Assembly: GCF_016545825.1 (NCBI RefSeq)
Contig: NC_052622.1
Span: forward strand, 6,887,001-6,951,000
DNA: 64,000 nt
Reading direction: 5' to 3'
From: Eucalyptus grandis
Taxonomy: Eukaryota; Streptophyta; Magnoliopsida; Myrtales; Myrtaceae
Shown one piece after another: positions 56,270-64,000 of the stretch. How positions within the stretch are numbered: the stretch's first letter is position 1; each line of letters opens with the position of its first letter. Position numbers and translations under genes: made by a program. The notes under the pieces are model-generated. The model did no database searches and had not been told where the DNA came from. It was given only the letters and a program-made list of their open reading frames with translations.

Positions 56270-59200
56270 ATGCAGGTCTCCATCAAGAAACAGGTAAAGT
56301 GGTATCTTGACAGCGGATGCTCAAGACACATGACAGGAGACTCAAATTGCTTTATAAAGCTTGCTCAAGTAAATGGTGGAAAAGTTTCATTTGGAGGAAA
56401 CAGCAAAGGAAGTATTGTGGGATTTGGAACCGTGAAAATTGGAACTCTCACAATAAGTAATGTTTCCTTAGTGGAAGGACTCAATTACAATCTTCTCGGC
56501 ATTAGTCAATTGTGTGATACTGGTTTCAAGATCTCCTTTCAAGAAGGAACATGTTTCGGAATAAGTAAAGACTCTACTCAATCTTTTCTGGGTCGAAGAC
56601 ATGGAAACATCTATCTTATGGATGTGAAACCAAATGAATCGCAATGTCTTATCTCAATACAAGACGAAGCAAGCTATGGCACAAAAAGCTTGGTCATGTC
56701 AACATGAAGCAATTAGCCAAAATTTCTTCAAAACAGCTTGTTCGAGGATTACCCAGATTGCCATACCAAAAGACCGATTCATGCACTCCATGTATTAGGA
56801 AAGCGGGTAAAAAATTCTTTTAAGCCAATAAATCATGTCTCTACTAATCATGTTCTACAGTTGCTGCATATGGATCTCTTCGGACCAACCAGAACTCGAG
56901 TATTGGGGTAAGAAGTATTGTCTAGTAATTGTTGATGATTACTCCCGTTTACTTGGGTATATTTCCTTTCAAGTAAGTCCGAAACCTTTTCGTATTTTGA
57001 AAATTTTGCTAAAAAGGTTCAAAATGAAAAAGGTTGTGTTATCTCTAGTATAAGAACGAGATCATGGAGGTGAATTTGAAAATCAAGATTTTACAAAAAT
57101 TGCGTGATGAATACGGCTGTAAGCATATGTTTTCCTCTCCATATACTCCTCAGCAAAATGGAGTTGTGGAAAGAAAGAACAGATCTCTTCAAGAAATGGC
57201 TAGAACTCTTTTAATTGAAAGTAGAATTTCTTCTCGATTTTGGGCAGAAGTTGTTTCAACAGCTTGCTATATCATCAATAGAGTTTTCTTAAGATTTATT
57301 CTTCGAAAACCCCTTATGAGTTATTCAAAGAAAAGAAGCCTATTGTTTCATACTTTCATGTATTTGGGTGCAAATGTTTCATATTGAAAAATGCAAAAGA
57401 TCGAGTTGGTAAGTTTGAAGAAAGATCAGATGAAGGTATCTTCCTTGGATATTCTACTTCAAGCAAAGCCTACGAGTCTATAACAAGAAGAGCCATGTGG
57501 AGGAGTCAATGAATGTCAAATTTCAAGACTCAACGCAAGATGAATCAAGTCGAGACTCATCAAGAAGAGTCTGAACCTGCTACAGACCCTCCAAAGTCTA
57601 CAACTCAAGAAGCATCTCAGACTCTGGAAAACCAGCTTCAAGATGTTCGTGAAGATCCAAATAAAGAAAGAGATCATCAACCAGACAAATCAACGAGTAA
57701 GCTGGAAGCATAAGTCTAGTCATCCCAAAGATCTTATAATCGGCGAAATTAATGAAGGAATTCGCACCAGATCCAAAAGGCGAGAAGAGTCTAGTCTTTG
57801 TGGCACTCGTTTCGAAATTGAACCAAAGAGCATAGAAGAAGCTTTATCGATGAAAGCTGGATTGAAGCTATGCAAGAAGAGCTCGACAGTTCAGCATAAA
57901 TGATGTTTGGGAATTGACATCCAAACCAAAAGGAAAAACTGTTATTGGAGCCAAATGGGTGTTCAGAAACAAGATGAACGAGAAAGGGAAAGTCGTACGA
58001 AATAAAGCAAGACTCGTGGCCAAGGGATATACGCAAGAAGAAGGAATAGACTATGATGAGACTTACGCTCCAGTGGCAAGGTTAGAAGCTATTCGTCTAT
58101 TACTTGCGTTTGCTTGTTTTAAGAATTTCAGGTTATTCCAAATGGACGTCAAAAGCGCCTTCCTAAATGGATTTATCCATGAGGAAGTTTATGTGGAACA
58201 ACCGCCGGGGTTTGAAGACCCAAAAGAAGCCGGACTCGGTCTCGGGACCGAAAAAGGCTTTGTATGGTTTAAAGCAAGCACCTCGGGCTTGGTACGACAG
58301 TTAAGTAATTTCCTATTACAAAATGGTTTTGTCAAAGGTAAAGTAGATACGACCTTATTTATCAAGAAGGAAAACAAAAGTTTCTTACTTGTTCAAATAT
58401 ATGTGGATGACATTATTTTCGGATCCTCTAATGAGAATCTGTGCAAGAATTTTTCTAAGTCCATGCAGGATGAGTTTGAAATGAGTATGATGGGAGAATT
58501 AACATTCTTTCTTGGTCTTCAAATAAAACAATTGAAGGAAGGAACTTTTATTTATCAAGAAAAATATGTGAATGATCTTGTCAAAAGGTTTGATTTGGAG
58601 AATTGCAAAAAGGTAGACATTCCAATGTCAAGTTCTTTAAAGATAGACAAAGATGAAGAAGGGAAGAAAGTTGATCAAAAGCTGTACAGGAGCATTATTG
58701 GATCTTATTTATCTTATCTTGCCTCTAGACTGATATTTTGTTGAGTGTTTGCATCTGTGCTAGGTTTCAATCGGATCCTAGAGAATCTCATCTCGGTGCT
58801 GCGAAACGCATCATTAAATACGTCGCTTCATCATCAAGCATCGGTCTTTGGTATCCTAAGAAGGAGACTTTAATCTTCGGGGATATTCGAGACGCGAGAT
58901 CTAGCCGGTTGCGAGTTGATAGAAAGAGCACTTCAGGAACTTGCCAGTTGCTTGGAAGCATGACAGTGTCTTGGTTTTCAAGGAAACAAAGCACTGTGTC
59001 TCTTTCAACAATAGAAGCAGAGTATGTAGCTCTTGGAAGCTGCTGTTCGCAAATTCTATGGATAAAACAACAGCTAAGAGACTTTGAAATTGAAGACTCA
59101 TGCACGGAGATTAATTGCGACAACACCAGCGCTATCAACCTCACCAAAAATCCAATTCTCCACTCAAGAGCAAAGCATATAGAGATTCGACATCACTTTA

Positions 59201-59355
59201 TAAGAGACCATGTTCAAAATGGAGATGTTTCAATTCAATTTGTTGACTCAAAGAATCAACTGGCGGATATATTCACAAAGCCTTTGGAGAAAAATCAATT
59301 TGAGTCTATACGGACCAGACTCAATATTTTGAGGTATGAGGTTATCAAAGTCTAA
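56270..59355 (+). pseudogene. Pol of element C (protease, integrase, RT, RNase H), frameshifted
   Basis: Starts in the +1 frame relative to gag. Protease: KWYLDSGCSRHMTGD. Integrase: KLGHVNMK-like region at 56690, LHMDLFGPTRT (56860), VIVDDYSR (56930), TPQQNGVVERKNRSLQEMA (57144). RT (57914-58740): [29 protein letters not shown] and YVDD at about 58400. RNase H (58738-59355): [42 protein letters not shown]. Catalytic residues of RT and protease are present. The frame breaks at 56670, 56895, 57050, 57290, 57480, 57830, 58240 and 58740. Ends VIKV and TAA. Confidence 0.9.
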
Positions 59356-59783
59356 AGACTTTCAGACTCAGGCTTACAAGACTTTATCACTTGAGTCTTG
59401 GCTAGACCTTGATTGTAAGTCTTTCTCTCTCCAATCTTATCTTGAAAAGGTACGATCATAATTTGTGTTTAAATTGTTGCTATATTTAATTAACATAAAT
59501 ATTGCATCGATTCATTTTCAAAAGGGAATTTATTTTTGAAATAACTATTTTTGCGGATAAAGACAGTTATTTTGAAAAGGCATATTTTATTTCCTTTGTG
59601 ACGGTTTGTTTACTCTTCTTTTTAACCGAACAAGCACTTTGTCGATTTCTCTTCACTTTTCTCTCTCTCAAAAACCCTAGAAAGCATCGATCCTCCATTC
59701 CGTTTGTCTTCTTCGCTAAATCTTCAAAAAGTTATCATCTTTTAAGGAAAGTCAAGCTAGGAAACTTCCAATCACTGTTAAAG

Positions 59784-61889
59784 ATGTCTTCTTCACGAAA
59801 GTCGTCAAGAATCGCAAGCGGGGGACCACGAGAGAATGAGTGAGGGGCCTACGCACTTCGATCTTGCGAAGATGAAGTTTCTCCGGATCGGCAACCGAGC
59901 CCACAACATTCTCGCAGCGTCATTCTCCACCTTCTAGTCCTCAAGGCGTTGTTGATCGGCATCGGGAAGAAATCATCGAGGAGGCGTAACCCGTAAGAGT
60001 TCAAAAAGCCCGCTTTTATTTACAAGCTATATCGTGCTTTAAAAGGAATTCATACTCCTTTGAACTATGTTGATGATTTTGTTAAAGAAAAAGGATATAG
60101 GAACGAATATATCTTTCGAAAAGAATGGAAAGTTTGGGAATCGCTCGTAAAGGGGTGGTGAGGAAACCCTTGCGAATATTCCAAGTGATCCTCGTATTTG
60201 GGGCCAAATCGTAGATGGGAATGATGATGACAATCTGTTCGGTCTATTTCAACCGAAAATGGGTATTGCGGCTGAAATTCAAGGAAAAAGGGAGATTTGT
60301 TCGAGATCAAAGGAACAAAAGGATCGTACTCGAAATTGCTGAAGCGTGGGGTAATAAACCCTAGGAGTGTGGACTTTGATTTTCTGGATCTTTGTGAAAA
60401 TGAACTTGAGGGAAAAGTTCAGTTATCTTCAACTTGAAAAGTTTTGTTCGACTCTCCGAGGCTTATACTTGAATTGACTGCATATTTCTATTCAAATCTT
60501 AGCTTTTTGGATGCGAATAGATTCTCCTTGGTGTTAAAGAACAAGACTATGTTGTGGACATGAATATCTGAGATGTGCTAGAAGTTGAGAGAGGCGAGAT
60601 ATCATCCGATTAAAGTTTCCATTCTTTGGGGCTACACTTGAACTGGTGAAGGACGGGAGAATAGATGAGAAGATCACTTACTCACGGATGAATGCATTCA
60701 ACATCTTGCTTCACAAAATCGTGATCAATTGCCTTCGGCCGAAATCAACTTCCAAAACTGATGTGTCAAGTTCTGAGGCAAAGTTGATGTATGCCATCCT
60801 CTGTGGTAAGAAGTTTTCTCTCTCTCATACTGTTATGTTTCATATGTATAGAGCAGTGATGAAGGACAGAGGTCAACTCCCTTACCCAAGCCTTGTTACA
60901 AAGTTATTCGGACATCGAATATTCGGCCTCCATAAATCTTTTGTGTTCGATCATGCGATCATATGGTGGTAGGACTGAAAATGGTAACCAAAATGCGTAC
61001 GAAGGGCGAGCAAGGAATTGGAGAAATTCAAGGAGAAGACTCCTACCAAATCTCATCAATTCTCTTCTTCTGCTAAGAGAAAAGGGAAGGAGCCCATGGC
61101 TGCTCCATCAAAGAAAAGAAGAGCTCTCCTCGTTGAGGATGAAGATGATGACGATGACATCACCATCTCTCGCAATGGCTTTGAGGAACTTAAGTCATCT
61201 GTTCCACGAAAGAATCGGAACAAAGGACGAAAGAAGCAGAGGAGAAGGAAGAAGAAGAAAGAGAAGCAAAAGAGAAGGAAGAAGAAGAAAGGGAAACAGA
61301 GCAAGAAGCGAGCAAGAAAGACTGAAGAAGAAAGAAGAGAAGGAGAACACGAGGAAATCTCTTCTCCACCAGTAGGCATGAAAACAGGGGGACTTCGGGA
61401 GAAAGGAGTGACAACTTCATTTCCAGATGAAAGTGAAGGAGTTAGTCGCTCGCCTGCAGACCCAGAAGATGTTTATGCATCTCAATTTCCAGAGGAAGGT
61501 CATGAAGCTTCATCGCCCAACCTGCGAGATTATGCTGATCCACCATCGTCTCGCTTTTACTCCATCGAACGAGCGAAGCAAGTACTCGGGCGATAATGGA
61601 GCAGATTTTCGCGAGAATCATGGATATTCTCTTGGAGATGAAAGGTCAGATTTATGCCTTGGGATGCGAAGTTCAAAGCTTGAAGAATGAAGGTCAAGCT
61701 TCTTCCTGTTCATTAAATGAAAAGATGCAAGCCCTCTCTATTCGAAGAATCAGGCCAATGCCAAGAGTGATGAGGTTGTACACAGTGAAGGAAGACTTTA
61801 AAGAGGCCGGAAGGCATTGTTCGATCTATGGAAGATTTCCAGCTTGTCCGCGTTCCCAAGCAATCTTGATTTCATCTCATCCTTTTTAA
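59784..61889 (+). pseudogene. Extra ORF after pol in element C, frameshifted
   Basis: About 700 codons if frameshifts are ignored. N-terminus MSSSRKSSRIASGGPREN. The middle holds a conserved block shared with element A: ITYSRMNAFNILLHKIVIN, then KTDVSSSEAKLMYAI and LSHTVMFHMYRAVMKDRGQL. Then a strongly charged Lys/Arg/Glu region (61018-61350, possible nuclear-localisation signals), a GMKTGGLREKGV and DPEDVYASQFPEEG region, and a heptad-like end, MEQIFARIMDILLEMKGQ. There is no signal peptide or membrane helix, so 'env-like' is only positional. Function unknown. Confidence 0.7.
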
Positions 61890-62254
61890 ATGATGACAAA
61901 AAGGGGGAGAAATGCATGATTTGAAAACTTTCAATCTTTTTAACTGTTTGTTGGATTGTGTTTAAGCATGTCGTTTGTTTTTGACAGACTTTGACTTTGT
62001 TTTATGTCCGGATAAGAACTGCCTAGACTTGGATTTGATTTGGATTTGACTCGCTTCTATTTATCAATATTGATATCTTATGAATGGCTTAAATCATATA
62101 TTGGACTAACCTATTTTCGTGGTTGCGAGATTCTAGTGTTATTCTATTAGCCATTTATTTCCATAAGATATGCATATGTGTTTGAGAAATGTTTTGCAGG
62201 TCAAAGTTATCCAAATCTGCAGGAAGGTTTTGTCACCATCAAAAAGGGGGAGAT

Positions 62255-63138
62255 TGTTGGAGAAATCCTCGTGAAGAGTTTTGAAGTTGACAAAATGTTT
62301 CCGTCAGTCTAGTCTGAAGGTCAGCAGACTCTGTTGGTTAAAGTCTGAAGACTTAGGACAGCAGACTCAAGACTCAAAGTCTATCCTCATTGACATCGAT
62401 CCGTTGAAGAAAGGTTATCCCGAACTGGATGTTTTGTTCAGGATTTAACCTTGTCATCGGAGAAGATCTCGTGGCTGGAGAAGACGTATCGAGAATCCTT
62501 TGATTGATCAAGATTGATTCAATGACTGAAGATTCGATGATTGTCTAAATATTATTGGAAGGTTCTACTTATGGAAACCGAGATCCCGATTGTATGGGCG
62601 GCGAGGATTGATGGGCTATCAACACGTTCCTTTAATAGCTCGAACGATCTTCCTAATTGATTCCGTCCAACGGGTAGATTGGAGGAATTCCTTTGGAAAG
62701 TGCCAACGGGTATGATGGCATAAAGGAGTATATAAGGAAGACGTTCTTAGTTGTTTAAGTAGAGTGCGCAATAGAAGAATTCCAAAGTCTGAAGCTCCTA
62801 TTTGTTTAGATAAATCTCTTGAGCAAATACTTGTATACAAAAAGAGAGTCTATATTTGTGAGAGACCTTGAGGAGGTGTGATAGAACATCTACACTATGG
62901 AATCAAGGCAAAGCGTGCTGTAACTTCTCTTTTGATCATAGTAAAATCCAGCCGATGGTTTGTCGGTGCGGAAGAGTGGACGTAGGCTTGGAATAAGCCG
63001 AACCACTATAAATCTGTGTTTGATTTTCTCTTCCTTACTCTCTACATCAATCGTATTTCAATCTGTTGCTTCCGTATATCGAAAAATTGTTTGTGCGCCT
63101 ATTCACCCCCCCTCTAGGTGTTTATACTAGCAATATCA
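62255..63138 (+). repeat. 3' LTR of element C
   Basis: Starts TGTTGGAGAAATCCTCG after the polypurine tract and ends CTAGCAATATCA. Same length as the 5' LTR within a few bases. The target copy GTTTT follows. Confidence 0.95.
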
Positions 63139-63143
63139 GTTTT

Positions 63144-63918
63144 CCTTTCTTCATAAGAAACGACGTCATTTTATGTCATTCCACGTTGACTCACTTACAA
63201 AACGACGCCACATTGCTCTATAGCCAAAACAACGTCGCTAAAGAGGAAGTAAATTAAGGTTCGTAGCAAAACGGCATCGCTGAAGAGGGAGTAAAACAAG
63301 ATTCGTACCATACGAACTACGATTCTTGCTCGACACCGCCGGCCATAGCTCACTCACCCACCGTCATTTGCTCACTCGCCGTCACTCGGCCACCGCCGTA
63401 GTTGCGCCATCGTTCATGGTCGTTCGTTGGCTGTCTCCCCAACTCTCGCTCACTCAAGTTTGTCATGTTCTCTACATGGATCAATTTAGTGAAAAATTTA
63501 AGATTCCGATTGACAAGTTAGGGCACGAAGGGAAAACTGAGGGCTCGGCTCAGGGGGAAAGTGGTGGGGAAAGTGGTGGGGATCTCACTTTTATGGGGAC
63601 CGAATAGAAAAATCTAGGGTTTCATCATTCGCTTTCTTTTGTGGGGATCGAATAGAAAAATAGGGTGCGGAGGGGAAAATGGGGGCTCGACTTGAAGGGA
63701 GACAGTGGTGGGACCTTCCTTTGTTTAATTAGTTGGATTGCTTCTGTGGGGGACCGAATGTGATTGAATTGAAAAAAGGGTGGTGGGGACCTCACCTTGT
63801 TTATTCAATTCGACTTCCTTTTTTTTCGTAAAGGGGCCGAATTGAATAAATTGGTTGCATTTGTTTCTTTCGACAAAACGTAAAGTTGTTGATTTTGTCA
63901 TGTGGTCCCAACAACTAA
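63144..63918 (+). other. Host stretch right of element C, no assignable gene
   Basis: Begins with the right arm of the palindrome (63157-63186: AAACGACGTCATTTTATG, then CATTCCACGT), then a 42-bp tandem repeat (63226-63309). From 63310 it is a CACCGCC-rich segment, then several imperfect GTGGGGA / GGGGACCGAATAGAAAAA repeats (63560-63800). The frame 63326-63607 is not recognisable. It resembles LTR or leader sequence more than a gene. Confidence 0.45.
63226..63309 (+). repeat. Two-copy 42-bp tandem repeat
   Basis: Units at 63226-63267 and 63268-63309 share AAAAC, CGCT, AAGAGG, AGTAAA and TTCGTA at identical spacing. A partial third unit (AAAACGACGCC) starts at 63199. Confidence 0.85.
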
Positions 63919-64000
63919 TGTTGACACCTAAATTTTGACGATTTAGTTTATTTATTTATTGCATAGGAAATTATGGGTTAATTTTATTAATTGCATAGCA
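63919..64000 (+). mobile_element. Left end of an E-family LTR, cut by window end
   Basis: Starts TGTTGACACCTAAATTTTGA, matching the start of solo LTR E (TGTTGACACCTGAAATTTTT, 30220). Only 82 bp are in the window, so whether it is a solo LTR or a full element cannot be told. Confidence 0.7.

Larger units (their letters stand above)
53606..63138 (+). mobile_element. Element C: SIRE/Maximus-type copia, near complete
   Basis: LTRs at 53606-54492 and 62255-63138, primer-binding site, gag, pol, extra ORF and polypurine tract (AAAAAGGGGGAGAT, 62241-62254), total 9.53 kb with a perfect 5-bp target duplication. Gene order equals that of element A. ORFs are interrupted mostly by small changes at CAG or CTG sites, which may not be real (see findings). 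If those are discounted it looks like a young and possibly intact element. Confidence 0.95.

Noticed and set aside
59784..61889. Calling the extra copia ORF an envelope gene
   Set aside because: No signal peptide, cleavage site or membrane helix is visible; the env label would rest on position alone.

Overview
This is a window of eukaryotic nuclear DNA from a flowering plant, most likely a eudicot. The evidence is one intact intronless LRR receptor-like protein (RLP) gene in a sea of plant retrotransposons: SIRE/Maximus-type and Tork-like Ty1/copia, several Ty3/gypsy families, a tRNA-derived SINE and LINE and MITE debris. The species cannot be read from the sequence. Nearly all other open frames are retrotransposon fragments or chance frames inside LTRs.

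Layout. 1-1586: 3' part of a long gypsy LTR (family G, + strand), abutting the integrase of a decayed gypsy internal region on the - strand (1587-5183), which is followed by that element's own 3.5 kb LTR (5206-8679), itself carrying a SINE (6216-6420). 8680-12380: LINE and gypsy scraps, a MITE and degenerate copies of the RLP upstream region. 12386-27243: copia element A (TSD AAAAC) split by a nested gag-only element B (20132-25427). 27249-29215: RLP upstream modules. 29216-39801: copia element D on the - strand, whose RNase H is split by a perfect 4.0 kb solo LTR, E (30220-34241, TSD ATGGC). 39986-42940: the RLP gene. 43.4-46.9 kb: MITEs and another promoter module. 46869-50974: a 2 kb tandem duplication, each unit carrying a promoter module and the start of a family G LTR. 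50590-53375: the rest of that LTR. 53606-63138: copia element C (TSD GTTTT). 63919-64000: left end of a second E-family LTR.

How it fits together. The locus was probably an RLP array. A module of roughly 0.7-1.5 kb matching the RLP upstream region recurs at least five times, but only one copy still leads into an RLP reading frame. The others are cut by A, by family G LTRs, or lead into unrelated sequence. D sits only 185 bp upstream of the RLP start codon, leaving a TATA box and about 180 bp of native promoter and leader.

Most notable: the amplified promoter module without genes; nesting resolved to the base by target-site duplications; B as a non-autonomous gag-only element; an uncharacterised third ORF downstream of pol in A and C; splice-acceptor-like sequence at the gag-pol junction of all three SIRE-type elements; and lesions in C concentrated at CAG/CTG sites that look more like a methylation-linked base-calling artefact than natural decay.
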